64,000 nucleotides of DNA from Streptomyces vietnamensis (GTDB taxonomy: Bacteria; Actinomycetota; Actinomycetes; Streptomycetales; Streptomycetaceae), in NCBI RefSeq assembly GCF_000830005.1, contig NZ_CP010407.1:3949001-4013000 (forward strand), given 5' to 3'. Both the position numbers and the translations under genes were made by a program. Numbering within the stretch: position 1 is the first letter of the stretch; each line of letters opens with the position of its first letter. The notes under the pieces are model-generated. The model ran no database searches. It had not been told where the DNA came from and was given only the letters and a program-made list of their open reading frames with translations. Positions 42,711 to 51,794 of the stretch are shown here, piece after piece.

Positions 42711-44475
42711 GGGTCGAGGGCGGCGGTTCGGCGCCTCGGGTGCGTTCGGCGCGGCGCGCCGCGCTCTCCAGGGTCCCGGCGCCGAGCGAGCGCAGCCGGG
42801 GCACGTCGGGGGCGAGGCGGAGCGCGGGCGGCCGGTCGCCCCGTGCGGCCAGGAGGAAGCCCCAGTCCTCCGGCCCCCGCTCCGCGCCGCTGGTGCGGTC
42901 GGGTCCTGCGGCGAAGCCGGGGGTGCGGCCGCACGCGCTGTAGGGGCGGGTCGCGAACCCGGCGGCGTGCAGGGTGGCGTCGACGGTCCAGTAGGTGCGG
43001 GGCCGGCCGGTGACCGAGCCGGCGTGCACGACGAACCGTCCGGACTCCGTGAGCACCCGGGCCACCAGACCGTAGAACTCCTCCGAGTAGAGCTTGGTGC
43101 TGGGGGTGATCCCGGGGTCGGGCAGATCGGAGATCACCACGTCGTACCGTTCCTGCAGACGATCGGCTGCGCCCCTCAGCCAGTTGAACGCGTCCGCGTA
43201 GACCACGTGGACGCGCGGGTCGCGGAAGGCCTGCGCGTTGAGCGTGGCGAGCGCCGGGTCCGTACGGGCGAGGCGGACGACCCCCGGGTCGAGCTCGACG
43301 ACGGTGACGGAGCCGACCCCGTCGTAGCGCAGGGCCTCGCGGGCGGCCATGCCGTCGCCGCCGCCGACGATCAGCACGCGCGCGTGCGCGCCGTTCATCG
43401 CGGGGTGGACGAGGGCCTCGTGGTAGCGGTACTCGTCCCGGCCGGACACCCGGAGGCGGCCGTCGAGGAACAGGTCGGGCGGTTCCTCGCGGCCCCCGGT
43501 CACCACGACCTCCTGGAGGTCGGTGTGGACGGCGACCCGCACCCGCTCCCCGTACACGGCCCGGCGCGCGGCCTGTTCGAAGTCGTCGACGAGGACGGTC
43601 GCGGTGGCGAGGACGGTCAGGACGCACAGGTTCACGGCGACGAGCAGGGCGCGGGACCGGTCCGTCAGGTCGCGGCGGAACACCCAGAGGACGAGACCGC
43701 CGCCCGCGACCGCGTTGACCGCGCCGGTGACGAGCGCGCCGGTGAGCTGGCCGAGCCAGGGCAGCAGCAGGAACGGGAAGGCGAGGCCGCCGACGAGCGC
43801 GCCGACGTAGTCGGCGGCGAAGAGGTCGGCGACCGTCCCGGCGGCGTCGTCCTGCTCCCCGAGCGTGGCCTGCCGCCCGGGCCGCCCGGAGGGGCCGTCC
43901 CCGGCAGGGGCCTCCGCCGCGGAGGAAACCCGCGAGGAGTCACGAGAGGAAACCCGGGAGGAGTCACGGGAGGAAACCCCGGAGGAGCCCCGGGAAGAGG
44001 CACGGGAGGAGGCCCGTCCCGCCCCCTGTATGAGCGACATCAGGAGCGGGATCTCGGCGCCGATGAGCACGCCGATCGCGAGCGAGAACGCCACGAGCAC
44101 GTACCGCGATTCGCCGAGCCAGGCGAAGGCCGCGTACAGCACCATCGCCGAGCAGCCGCCGATCAGCGCGAGCCCGGCCTCGACCAGGCCGAAGCCGACG
44201 GCGGCACGGCAGCGCAGCCGCTTGGCGAGGAGCGAGCCCACCCCCATCGCGAAGACCATCACGGAGAGCACGACGGAGGCCTGGGTGACCGAGTCGCCGA
44301 TCAAGTAGGAGGCGAGGGCGACCAGTTCGAGCTCGTAGACCAGGCCGCAGGCGGCGCAGACGAAGACGACCGCGAGGACCGGGAACCGCACCGCCTCGCG
44401 AGGCGGCCGCACGGGCCGCCGCGCGGGCGGCCGGCGCACCCTCTTGGGTGGCATGGTCACGGTCGGCTCGATCAT
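42685..44475 (-). CDS. speE: Membrane-fused spermidine synthase-like aminopropyltransferase
   Basis: The product has 596 residues. The N-terminal half has about eight hydrophobic helices in two groups. The C-terminal half is a spermidine synthase domain (Rossmann): [30 protein letters not shown] with the GGGDG motif, [16 protein letters not shown] and [12 protein letters not shown]. Such fusions are common in actinobacteria. A Ser-Ser-Arg repeat linker is encoded by 24-bp tandem repeats near 43922-43993. The enzyme would transfer aminopropyl groups, but the actual amine is not known. Confidence 0.9.
   Translation of the reverse strand: MIEPTVTMPPKRVRRPPARRPVRPPREAVRFPVLAVVFVCAACGLVYELELVALASYLIGDSVTQASVVLSVMVFAMGVGSLLAKRLRCRAAVGFGLVEAGLALIGGCSAMVLYAAFAWLGESRYVLVAFSLAIGVLIGAEIPLLMSLIQGAGRASSRASSRGSSGVSSRDSSRVSSRDSSRVSSAAEAPAGDGPSGRPGRQATLGEQDDAAGTVADLFAADYVGALVGGLAFPFLLLPWLGQLTGALVTGAVNAVAGGGLVLWVFRRDLTDRSRALLVAVNLCVLTVLATATVLVDDFEQAARRAVYGERVRVAVHTDLQEVVVTGGREEPPDLFLDGRLRVSGRDEYRYHEALVHPAMNGAHARVLIVGGGDGMAAREALRYDGVGSVTVVELDPGVVRLARTDPALATLNAQAFRDPRVHVVYADAFNWLRGAADRLQERYDVVISDLPDPGITPSTKLYSEEFYGLVARVLTESGRFVVHAGSVTGRPRTYWTVDATLHAAGFATRPYSACGRTPGFAAGPDRTSGAERGPEDWGFLLAARGDRPPALRLAPDVPRLRSLGAGTLESAARRAERTRGAEPPPSTLVHPRYGA
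43922..43993. repeat. In-frame 24-bp repeats in the speE linker
   Basis: Three consecutive 24-base units (43922-43945, 43946-43969, 43970-43993) encode S-S-R-x-S-S-R-D-like octapeptides between two helix groups. They read in frame and continue as a partial fourth unit. Confidence 0.8.
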
Positions 44476-44549
44476 GCCGTAACGCTACGTCACGACTGTC
44501 ACACCCCTTGTCACCCACACGAGTGCACATGGGGCGCCGAGAGGGCGCA

Positions 44550-45068
44550 TCAGAGCGTTGCGGGCATACGTGCGCCGATTCGGGTCCTGGTCACCACCAA
44601 CTGCCCCTCCTGCGGGTAGGCGTGCCAGGTGCGCCACCGCACCTGGCCCTCGTGACGCTGCGCGAGCATCGCCGTGAAGGCGTACGGGGAGCCGGGGAAG
44701 GTCCCCGCGAGCCCGTTGGGATGGTCGGCGACGAGCGCGAGCAGCTCCTGCGCACGGCCCGCGAAGGAGCCCTGCGACATCGTCTCGACGCACGCCGCGA
44801 ATTCGTACTCCCATTCGCCGACGCGCTTGGAGACGCCGAGCGGGAGCGGGGTGCTGCTGCCGGGCATGCAGGCCACGGTCTCCGAGCAATGGCGCCCCTC
44901 CTCCTCCAGGAGGACCTGGTGGGAGGCGCCGAGCAGCCTCAACTGCAGCTTGGCTCCGGAGAGTTCGAGATCGAGGACGGCGAGCGCGGGCAGCGGCTCG
45001 CGCCCGAGGGCCCAGGCCAGATCGGACGCGCGCGTATCGGTGTAGGAGGTTTTCAGGGTGGTGAGCAT
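44550..45068 (-). CDS. DUF2617 family protein
   Basis: The product has 172 residues from the ATG at 45068. The family pattern is visible: T-S-Y-(x)-D-T-R-A-x-D-L-x-W-A-L-G, then E-Y-E-F and H-P-x-G-L-x-G-x-F-P-G. The function is unknown. It is commonly found just after the spermidine synthase-like gene in Streptomyces, as here. Confidence 0.9.
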   Translation of the reverse strand: MLTTLKTSYTDTRASDLAWALGREPLPALAVLDLELSGAKLQLRLLGASHQVLLEEEGRHCSETVACMPGSSTPLPLGVSKRVGEWEYEFAACVETMSQGSFAGRAQELLALVADHPNGLAGTFPGSPYAFTAMLAQRHEGQVRWRTWHAYPQEGQLVVTRTRIGARMPATL

Positions 45069-45284
45069 GGGTCGGCTCCGCAAACACGGTTTGACGGGTG
45101 GGCCGGGGGCGCCCCGGAGAAGGTTCTGCGGGAGTGGGGGATCGCCGGCTCGGGTCCACACACGGTCCGAGGGCTGTCTCTGTCAGGAGCGAGAGAACCA
45201 TGTGCGCCGGGCGACTCGCAGCGTTTTTACCCAACTTGCCGTGTTTTCCAACCCCTTCGGGGCCCCAACAGCTCACTTGTTCAA

Positions 45285-45506
45285 TCAGCTGCCGCCGCCG
45301 CAGCCTCCGCCACCACAACCGGACCCGCAGGAACCGCCCGAACCGCAGGAGCTGCTGCCACAGCCGCCCCCGCCACCGCCGTCGGCCCAGCTGCCGCCGC
45401 TCCGGCCCTTGCGCCCGCCGCGCCGCTTGCGGCCCCCCGACTTCTTGCTGCCGGAGAACAGTCCGATGACCACCAGCGCGAAGACGATGAAGATCACGAT
45501 TTCCAT
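45285..45506 (-). CDS. Gly/Cys-rich single-pass membrane miniprotein
   Basis: The product has 73 residues. One N-terminal membrane helix (MEIVIFIVFALVVIGLF) is followed by a basic stretch (K-K-S-G-G-R-K-R-R-G-G-R-K-G-R) and a tail of almost only Gly, Cys and Ser with six cysteines. GGGGG lies 9 bases before the ATG. It is the downstream member of a tandem pair of similar architecture with the gene at 45588-45887. I recognise no named family. The shared conserved upstream block argues for a real, regulated gene. Confidence 0.7.
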   Translation of the reverse strand: MEIVIFIVFALVVIGLFSGSKKSGGRKRRGGRKGRSGGSWADGGGGGGCGSSSCGSGGSCGSGCGGGGCGGGS

Positions 45507-45529
45507 CTGTACTACCCCCGTTCTTCTGT

Positions 45530-45570
45530 GCGAGGGGGATGCCCCCTGCGACCTCCCGCCAAAGCGGACT
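45530..45570 (-). promoter_or_regulatory. Conserved block with ACTTGAGC(A/G)AGT dyad, copy 1
   Basis: The block around AAGCGGACTTGAGCGAGTTC is nearly identical to one at about 45912-45945. It contains an imperfect dyad ACTTG-AG-CGAGT. It lies 40-65 bases upstream of the 73-residue miniprotein gene, where an operator or upstream promoter element is expected. Confidence 0.55.
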
Positions 45571-45587
45571 TGAGCGAGTTCAGAGCT

Positions 45588-45887
45588 TCAGCTGCACGAC
45601 GAGGAGCTGGAACAGCTGGAGCAGCTGGACGACGAGCAGGACGAGCTCGAACACGAGGAGCTGGAGCAGGAGAACGAAGAGGACGAGGAGCAGGACGAGG
45701 AGGACGAGGAGGACGAGGAGGAGGAGGAGGACGAGGAGGAGGACGAACCGGCCCACCAACTGTCACCGCCGACACCCCCGCGGCTCCCGCGCTTCGTCCC
45801 GCTCATCCCGCTCATCCCGCTCGCGATGAGCCACACCCCGAACGCGAGCACGGCCGCGATCCCGAGGATGAAGAATGCGATGTCCAT
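45588..45887 (-). CDS. Ser/Cys-repeat single-pass membrane miniprotein
   Basis: The product has 99 residues from the ATG at 45887. An N-terminal helix (MDIAFFILGIAAVLAFGVWLIASG) precedes a short basic Gly/Arg loop. The last 50 residues are runs of Ser interrupted by about nine Cys in an S-S-S-C pattern. It has the same order (helix, basic loop, small-residue Cys tail) as the downstream paralogue. The tail DNA is a GAGGAC-type repeat, so the length may vary. No family recognised. It may assemble by disulfides outside the cell or form a matrix; this is speculation. Confidence 0.65.
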   Translation of the reverse strand: MDIAFFILGIAAVLAFGVWLIASGMSGMSGTKRGSRGGVGGDSWWAGSSSSSSSSSSSSSSSSSSCSSSSSFSCSSSSCSSSSCSSSSCSSCSSSSSCS

Positions 45888-46222
45888 GCCAGGGCGATCC
45901 CCGCTCCGGTCACCCGTCAAAGCGCACTTGAGCAAGTCCAGAGCTTGGCCCCGGACGGCGGTCATCGACCGGAGCCGGCCGATGCCGCTCACTCCTCCGC
46001 ACAGCCCCGCCGGCACGGACCGGCACCCGCGTCGAGCATCCGTATCCCAAAGAGCGTGCACTCCCTGTCGGGCCGTCATGTCCGGGCGCGCGCCTAGAGA
46101 AATCCCAAACGCCGTGCACCAAGCGCCTCGTACGCCCCGTCTTCTACCGTCGTACCCGACACCGGGGATCGCGTGACCCGCTCGGGCTCTTCGAGATCCC
46201 CTCGGCCTCGGAAAGGAAGCAC
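45888..46222. other. 335-bp gap: conserved block copy 2 and leader of the next gene
   Basis: No convincing gene is present. At about 45912-45945 lies the second copy of the conserved block, with AAGCGCACTTGAGCAAGTCC and the perfect dyad ACTTG-AG-CAAGT. It precedes the Ser/Cys miniprotein gene on the minus strand. The right end holds GGAAAGGAAG seven bases before the ATG at 46223. Confidence 0.6.
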
Positions 46223-46414
46223 ATGCAGCACAAGTCGATGTACGTGATCATCGCGGTCCTCATGGCACTGGTGGCCGCCCTCGCCGGCAGCCTCGTGGCT
46301 GTGGTCGACGGCGGGAAGCCCACGGTGGCGTTCAGGACCGGAGCGACGACCTTCGCCAGCGCTCTGACGCTCGTCCTCGGGGTCATGATCTGCCTGGGTG
46401 TGGTGGGCTCGTGA
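46223..46414 (+). CDS. Small two-helix membrane protein ahead of the methylase
   Basis: The product has 63 residues with a GGAAAGGAAG ribosome site. Two hydrophobic helices (about 6-28 and 40-61) flank a short polar turn (D-G-G-K-P-T-V-A-F). The stop TGA overlaps the GTG start of the methylase gene, so it is coupled to it. No family is recognised. Small membrane proteins preceding modification genes are unusual. Confidence 0.7.
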   Translation: MQHKSMYVIIAVLMALVAALAGSLVAVVDGGKPTVAFRTGATTFASALTLVLGVMICLGVVGS

Positions 46415-47910
46415 GCGACAGGGGAACCCACCGCGGAAGCGCGCGTACGGAGGACTCCGCCACACGCGAGGTCTACACGGAGGTGCGCGGTCACCGGGCA
46501 CGCCTCTCCCGTCTGATGAACGCCCATGACGCGGCCCGTCTCGTCATCGGACTGCTCTACCTGAGCCGGACCCCGCACGCCGCTCCCGGGTCGAGCGTTC
46601 CCGCGTGGCCGTGGCTGCGGGGCCTGGCGGCGGACCGTGGTGCGCGACTCGGACCCGCTGTGAGCCGGTGCCTCGCCCATGGGCTCCCCGAGACCGGCGC
46701 CGGTCTCGACGACACGGGCACAAGAGGCGGGGTCCCCGCTCTTCCTCCCGGCGCCGACGATCCGCTCCGGGGTCTCATCCTGGCGATCAGCTCCGTCCGG
46801 AAGCCCGGAGCGCTGCTCGACCTGTGCCTGGCCGACCTCTCGGCCGAGCAGGCCCGCGGAAACCACTACTTCACGCCCGGCGACGTGGCCCGCCTCATGG
46901 TGGGCGCCGCCGCCCCGCAGGACGGGCACCGCCTGCTGGATCCCGTATGCGGTTCGGGCGGGCTGCTGGTCGAGAGTCACCGCTACGTCCAGGAACGCAT
47001 CGGGCTGACCCCCGCCCTGACCCTGCGGGGCAAGGAGCAGCACGCCCCCACCTCACAGATCGCCCGCATGAACCTGGCCGTGCGGAGCATCGAGGCGCGC
47101 ATCCTCCCTCCCGGGGACAGCCTCGCGGAGCCGGAGCGCGACCCCTACGACATCATCCTGGCCAACCTTCCCTTCAATCAGCACGACTGGACGCCGGAGG
47201 GCGAAAGGGGCAGGGGCAGCGGGCAGCGTCACCCCCTCCCCTCCGATCCCCGATGGCCGGAGGAGCCTCCGCCCAGGGGATCCGGCAACGCCGCATGGAT
47301 CCAGCACATCGCGCACGCGCTCGCTCCGGCGGGCCGGGCGGCCTTTCTGATGGCGGACAGCGTGGCCAAGAGCCCCCAGCCCGCCACCCGAAGGCTGCGC
47401 GAGCGGCTGATGCGAGACGACCTCGTGGAGTGTGTGATCGCGCTGCCGCCCCGCGTGTTCGGCCACACCGATGCCACCGCCTGCCTCTGGGTGCTGAACA
47501 AGGACAAGCGCGCACGACGCGACTGGGGCACTGTCGACCGCCGGGGGCACGTGCTGTTCATCAACGCGCGGCGGGCCTTCGAGCGTGTCGCCAGGTCGAG
47601 CGCACGGCGGCTGGGCGACACACACTCCGAGCGGATCCTGGACACCCTGGCGGCTTGGCGTGGCACCGTGGCGGACGCTGACGCGACCGTGCCCTACCTC
47701 GACGAGCCCGGCTGGTCCCGCAGCTGCACGACGGAGGAGATCGCCCGGCGCCGGCACGAACTCATGCCCACCTCGTACGCCGCGGCTTCCCCCGGTCTCG
47801 AACACGACACGCTGAGCCGGATCGACCGGCTCAAGCACGAACTGGTCGAGAAGCTCAGCCGCGGGCACGAACTCGAGTCGCGGCTCCTGGACGTACTGGA
47901 GGAGATCTGA
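46411..47910 (+). CDS. N-6 adenine DNA methylase, type I (HsdM-like)
   Basis: The product has 499 residues. The N-terminal helical region and the motif X-like YFTPGDVARLM (153-163) lead to AdoMet motif I LLDPVCGSGGLLVES (176-189). The catalytic motif IV reads ANLPF (251-255), a variant of NPPF. The motifs are in the order of type I M subunits, with the C-terminal helices reaching toward an S subunit. The gene overlaps the HsdS-like gene by one base (TGATG). No HsdR is found upstream or downstream. Modification without restriction, or a restriction function elsewhere, is possible. Confidence 0.9.
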   Translation: MSDRGTHRGSARTEDSATREVYTEVRGHRARLSRLMNAHDAARLVIGLLYLSRTPHAAPGSSVPAWPWLRGLAADRGARLGPAVSRCLAHGLPETGAGLDDTGTRGGVPALPPGADDPLRGLILAISSVRKPGALLDLCLADLSAEQARGNHYFTPGDVARLMVGAAAPQDGHRLLDPVCGSGGLLVESHRYVQERIGLTPALTLRGKEQHAPTSQIARMNLAVRSIEARILPPGDSLAEPERDPYDIILANLPFNQHDWTPEGERGRGSGQRHPLPSDPRWPEEPPPRGSGNAAWIQHIAHALAPAGRAAFLMADSVAKSPQPATRRLRERLMRDDLVECVIALPPRVFGHTDATACLWVLNKDKRARRDWGTVDRRGHVLFINARRAFERVARSSARRLGDTHSERILDTLAAWRGTVADADATVPYLDEPGWSRSCTTEEIARRRHELMPTSYAAASPGLEHDTLSRIDRLKHELVEKLSRGHELESRLLDVLEEI

Positions 47911-49256
47911 TGGCCCCGGAGCCCCACAGCGACCGCATCAACACCATGGCCTCGGCGCCCCACAGCGACCGCATCAGCACCGAGGCATGGCAGGCGACCA
48001 CCCTCGCCGCATTCCCTCCGAAGGACGTCTTCACCACGTCCGGCGTCCTCGACGACGACGCGCCCGAACAGGCGGGCATCGTGAGCTCGACGCACGTCCG
48101 GGACGGAAGGATCCAGTCACCTCGAACCGGCGGGCGTGGCCCGGGGGGCGGTCCCCCCACCCGGGCGACCCTCGAGGAAGGCGATCTGGCCGTCGTACTC
48201 GTGAGGCGGACGGGCGACACGGCGGTCGTGACCGCCGAGTACGCGGGATGGACCGCGACCAGGTCGATCGGCATCATCCGCGCGGCCCCGCACCTCGTGA
48301 GATGGCTTCGCATCTGGCTGCAGACGCCCACGGCGAAGGCCCGGATCGACGAGGACGTGACGGCACACGTCGAGCCCACCGTGAGCCTGGACACGCTCCG
48401 CCACATGCGGTTCCCGCTCCCTCCGCCGGACGTGATCGCCACGTACCACCGGGCCTTCGGCCTCCTGGAGGAGTTGATCGCCCTCCGCGGGGAGGCCGCG
48501 CGCAGCGCGGTGGAGCTGGCCGACGCGATCCACGACGACTGGTCCTCCACGACCGCGGCATGGGGGACGCGGCCGCTTCGCGAAGTCGCCAGGGCGAAGA
48601 CGGGTACGGGTTCCGCGCGTTCGCTCGCCCCTCGTGCGGAGGGGCCCGGCGTCGACGCGATCACCCCGACCGACCTCTTCGGCCTCACGGTGCCCCATGT
48701 GGAGCGGTTCCGCCTGCGCGGCCCGGCGGATGCCCCGGGGACGTGGCCGCCCGGCACCTTCATGCTGAGCACCCGCCCCGACGGCGCGCACATCGCGGTG
48801 ACGCAGCACCCGGCGACACCCACCAGAGGTGTCGTGGCGGTGCGGCCCGTGGACGACGCGGACTGCTGGTGGCTGCTCCACGAGCTGAGGAGCCGGAGCG
48901 GCGACATCCTGCGGGAGGCCCAGGGACGGAACGCCCGGGAGATCTCCGCACGAGCCCTCTCCCGTCTGGACGTCACCTGGCCCGACTCCGCCACCCGCGC
49001 CGACTTCCACGCCGTGGCCGACCCGCTGCACGCCGTCGCGCGACAGCTGGTCTCCGAGGTCGTGACCCTGCACGACCTGAAGGACGCGCTCCTGCGCGAC
49101 ATCTCTGCGAAGGCCGGTGCCGTCCTGGAACGGGATCCGGAGCCGGACGACATGCACCTGCGCCCCACTCGCGCCCCCGCGATCCCACAACCGCGCCGGG
49201 CGACGGACGGCCATGCGTCAGGATGGTCCCCGGAGCATCCATGGGGATCCGAGTGA
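47910..49256 (+). CDS. Type I-like specificity (HsdS-like) subunit
   Basis: The product has 448 residues. The layout is two target-recognition-like halves with a helical spacer: V-E-P-T-V-S-L-D-T-L-R-H-M-R-F-P-L-P-P (about 150-168) and the later R-E-I-S-A-R-A-L-S-R-L-D-V-T-W-P. These resemble the ends of TRDs and conserved regions of HsdS. The N-terminus has a tandem P-H-S-D-R-I repeat, also visible in DNA. The first ATG overlaps the methylase stop, which favours it over the ATG at codon 13. It gives the methylase its target sequence. Confidence 0.8.
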   Translation: MAPEPHSDRINTMASAPHSDRISTEAWQATTLAAFPPKDVFTTSGVLDDDAPEQAGIVSSTHVRDGRIQSPRTGGRGPGGGPPTRATLEEGDLAVVLVRRTGDTAVVTAEYAGWTATRSIGIIRAAPHLVRWLRIWLQTPTAKARIDEDVTAHVEPTVSLDTLRHMRFPLPPPDVIATYHRAFGLLEELIALRGEAARSAVELADAIHDDWSSTTAAWGTRPLREVARAKTGTGSARSLAPRAEGPGVDAITPTDLFGLTVPHVERFRLRGPADAPGTWPPGTFMLSTRPDGAHIAVTQHPATPTRGVVAVRPVDDADCWWLLHELRSRSGDILREAQGRNAREISARALSRLDVTWPDSATRADFHAVADPLHAVARQLVSEVVTLHDLKDALLRDISAKAGAVLERDPEPDDMHLRPTRAPAIPQPRRATDGHASGWSPEHPWGSE

Positions 49257-49269
49257 GGACGGTGGAGAC

Positions 49270-50439
49270 GTGAACGCCAGGCCGCTGCTGAACCGAAGGC
49301 TGGACGGACTCGGGACGACGATCTTCGCGGAGATGTCGGCGCTGGCGACCGCGACGGGCGCGATCAACCTGGGTCAGGGCTTCCCCGACACCGACGGCCC
49401 CGAGGAGATCCGTGAGGCCGCCGTCCGCGCCCTGCGCGAAGGGCGCGGCAACCAGTACCCGCCCGGCCCCGGCATCCCGGAACTGCGCGCCGCGATCTCC
49501 GACCACCAGCGCCGCTTCTACGACCTGAGCCTCGACCCGGACACCGAGGTCCTGGTCACCGCGGGCGCGACCGAGGCCATCGCCGCCACCCTGCTGGCCC
49601 TTCTGGAGCCGGGGGACGAAGTCATCGCCTTCGAGCCCTTCTACGACTCCTACGCCGCCTGCATCGCGATGGCCGGAGCGAAGCGCGTACCGCTCACGCT
49701 GCGCGCCCCGTCGTTCCGCCCGGACCTGGACGAGCTGCGGTCCAAGATCACCCCGCGGACCCGTCTCCTCCTCCTCAACACCCCGCACAACCCGACGGGG
49801 ACGGTTCTCACCGCCGAAGAGCAGAGCGCCATCGCCGCGCTCGCCGTCGAGCACGACCTGCTCGTCGTCACGGACGAGGTGTACGAACATCTGGCGTTCG
49901 ACGACGCCGTGCACGTCCCGATCGCCACGTTCCCCGGCATGCGCGAGCGCACCGTCTCCATCTCGTCCGCCGGCAAGACCTTCTCCTTCACCGGATGGAA
50001 GGTGGGCTGGGCCATGGCGGCCGCCCCGCTCATCGCCGCCGTCCGCACCGCGAAGCAGTACCTGACGTACGTCAGCGCAGGCCCCTTCCAGTACGCGATC
50101 GCCGAGGCGCTCCGCCTGCCGGACGCGTACTTCGACGGTTTCCGCGCCGACCTGCGGCGCAAGCGCGACCTGCTCGGCGACGGCCTGCGCGCGGCCGGGT
50201 TCGACGTCCATCAGCCCCAGGGCACGTACTTCATCACCACCGACATCACCCCCTTCGGCGAGAAGGACGCCTACGCCTTCTGCCGCACCCTCCCCGAACG
50301 CTGCGGCGTCGTCGCCATCCCCAACTCCGTCTTCTACGACGATCCCGAAGCCGGCCGCAGCCAGGTCCGCTTCACCTTCTGCAAGCAGGACGACGTCCTC
50401 CAGGAGGCGGCCGGCCGGCTGCTTCGCCTGGCGTCCTGA
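49270..50439 (+). CDS. PLP-dependent class I/II aminotransferase (aspC/dapC-like)
   Basis: The product has 389 residues from the GTG at 49270, with GGTGGAG six bases upstream. Fold-type I marks are present: QYPPGPGIPELR, NTPHNPTGT, DEVYEHLAFD, and the Schiff-base lysine in SSAGKTFSFTGWKVGW. The actinobacterial relatives include N-succinyldiaminopimelate and aspartate aminotransferases; the exact substrate is open. The C-terminal codons fold into a strong terminator that contains the stop. Confidence 0.92.
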   Translation: MNARPLLNRRLDGLGTTIFAEMSALATATGAINLGQGFPDTDGPEEIREAAVRALREGRGNQYPPGPGIPELRAAISDHQRRFYDLSLDPDTEVLVTAGATEAIAATLLALLEPGDEVIAFEPFYDSYAACIAMAGAKRVPLTLRAPSFRPDLDELRSKITPRTRLLLLNTPHNPTGTVLTAEEQSAIAALAVEHDLLVVTDEVYEHLAFDDAVHVPIATFPGMRERTVSISSAGKTFSFTGWKVGWAMAAAPLIAAVRTAKQYLTYVSAGPFQYAIAEALRLPDAYFDGFRADLRRKRDLLGDGLRAAGFDVHQPQGTYFITTDITPFGEKDAYAFCRTLPERCGVVAIPNSVFYDDPEAGRSQVRFTFCKQDDVLQEAAGRLLRLAS

Positions 50440-50462
50440 CCCCACGGGTCAGGACGCCAGGC
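50426..50462 (+). terminator. Terminator overlapping the aminotransferase stop codon
   Basis: A perfect 17-bp stem starting GCCTGGCGTCCTGACCC with a three-base loop contains the TGA stop (50437-50439). Translation to the stop would compete with folding. Confidence 0.85.
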
Positions 50463-50533
50463 CCACGGGACGTTCACCCGGATGGGGGTGCGTCCGCGCG
50501 CGCCCGCCGGGTGCCGGGCCGATCGTCGGGTAG

Positions 50534-50574
50534 ACCGATTAACCGGGTAATGATCGGTTTCCCTCGCCCGGAGG
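50534..50574 (+). promoter_or_regulatory. Dyad and Shine-Dalgarno ahead of the mannosyltransferase-like gene
   Basis: ACCGAT-N13-ATCGGT (about 50534-50558) lies in a low-GC patch upstream of the gene. GGAGG at 50570-50574 is six bases before a CTG at 50581. The first annotated GTG at 50608 has no comparable ribosome site. Confidence 0.55.
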
Positions 50575-50607
50575 TGCACCCTGTCCGCCGAGACCCTCGA
50601 CCGCCCG

Positions 50608-51771
50608 GTGCCCCCGGCCGCGGTCCGGAGCGGCCCCCGTGACCGCCCGGCGCCCCGGAGCGCGCTGCGCCGGGCGGTGCCCGCGCTCGGGCTCTTCGCC
50701 GCCGCCCGGCTCACCGGTCTGCTCGTCCTCACCCTGTGGGCCCGGCACTCCGGCCGCTCGCCCCGGGCGCTCCTCGCGACCTCCTGGGACTCCGGGTGGT
50801 ACGCCGGGATCGCCGCGCACGGCTACGGGCGCGTCCTCCACGGCGCCCACGGCATGGTCCTGAACGACCTGGCCTTCTTCCCGCTCTACCCGGCGCTCGT
50901 GCGGGCCGTGACCACCGTCCTCCCCGTCACCGGGGGCACCGCCGGGCTGCTGCTCTCCTGGACGGCCGCCGGGGCCGCCGCCTGGGGCGTCTACCTCGTC
51001 GGGGAGCGGCTGCGCGGGCGCAGGACCGCCACCGTGCTCGTCCTCCTGTGGGGCCTGCTGCCGCACTCGGTCGTGCTGACCATGGCGTACACGGAGCCGG
51101 TGATGACCGCGTTCGCCGCCTGGGCGCTGTACGCGCTGCTCACCCGGCGCTGGCCGGCGGCGGCCGTCCTCGCGAGCCTCGCCGGGCTCACCCGGCCGAA
51201 CGGGGTCGCGGTCGCCGCCGCCGTCCTGGCCGCCGTCGTGGGCGAGCTGTGGCGGACCCGCGGCCGGTCGGGGCCGCGCGTCTGGGCGGCGGGCCTGCTC
51301 GCGCCGGCGGGCTGGCTCTCGTACGTGCTCTGGGTGGGCGTCCGGAGAAACGATCCGCTCGGCGGCTACTTCGCCGTGCAGTCCGGCTGGACCTCCCGCT
51401 TCGACCTCGGCAGGGGGTCCCTCGTCTTCGTACGGGACATGCTCGGCGGCCCCACGCAGTTCGGGTTCGCGATGGCACTGCTCATCACCGGCGCGGCGGT
51501 CCTGCTCTTCGCGCTCCTCGTGTGCGGGGAACGGCTGCCGCTGCCCGTCCTCGCCTACACGACGGTGCTCGTGGTCATCGCCGTCGGCGGCTCGGGCTTC
51601 TTCGAGTCGAAACCGCGCTTCCTGCTGCCGGCCTTCCCGCTGCTGCTGCCGCTCGCGGCGGCACTGACGAAAGCCCGGCCGAGGGCCGCGATCCTGGTGG
51701 TCGCGGCCCTGGCCGGGCTGTCGTGCTGCTACGGGGCGTACGCCCTGACGCTCGCGCGCATGGCGATCTGA
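50608..51771 (+). CDS. Mannosyltransferase-like integral membrane protein (GT family, PIG-V-like)
   Basis: The product has 387 residues from GTG 50608, or 396 from a CTG at 50581 with a better ribosome site. About ten helices are visible. The luminal loop motif W-D-S-G-W-Y (SWDSGWYAGIAAHGYG) holds the acidic residue of polyprenol-phosphate-dependent GT-C transferases, and NDLAFFPLYPALVR is the family hallmark. These enzymes move mannose from a lipid carrier to an extracytoplasmic acceptor. The gene follows a terminator and stands alone. Confidence 0.88.
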   Translation: MPPAAVRSGPRDRPAPRSALRRAVPALGLFAAARLTGLLVLTLWARHSGRSPRALLATSWDSGWYAGIAAHGYGRVLHGAHGMVLNDLAFFPLYPALVRAVTTVLPVTGGTAGLLLSWTAAGAAAWGVYLVGERLRGRRTATVLVLLWGLLPHSVVLTMAYTEPVMTAFAAWALYALLTRRWPAAAVLASLAGLTRPNGVAVAAAVLAAVVGELWRTRGRSGPRVWAAGLLAPAGWLSYVLWVGVRRNDPLGGYFAVQSGWTSRFDLGRGSLVFVRDMLGGPTQFGFAMALLITGAAVLLFALLVCGERLPLPVLAYTTVLVVIAVGGSGFFESKPRFLLPAFPLLLPLAAALTKARPRAAILVVAALAGLSCCYGAYALTLARMAI

Positions 51772-51794
51772 GCCGCCAGGGGCACGGGGAGGGC

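Noticed and set aside
45530..45945. ACTTGAGC blocks as HspR boxes
   Set aside because: The half-site resembles CTTGAGT, but the second arm is not at a seven-base spacing. The dyad is much tighter than a HAIR box.
50426..50462. Hairpin at the aminotransferase stop as an attachment-site half
   Set aside because: It is a symmetrical stem with a three-base loop, which is better explained as a terminator. No integrase or tRNA gene is nearby.
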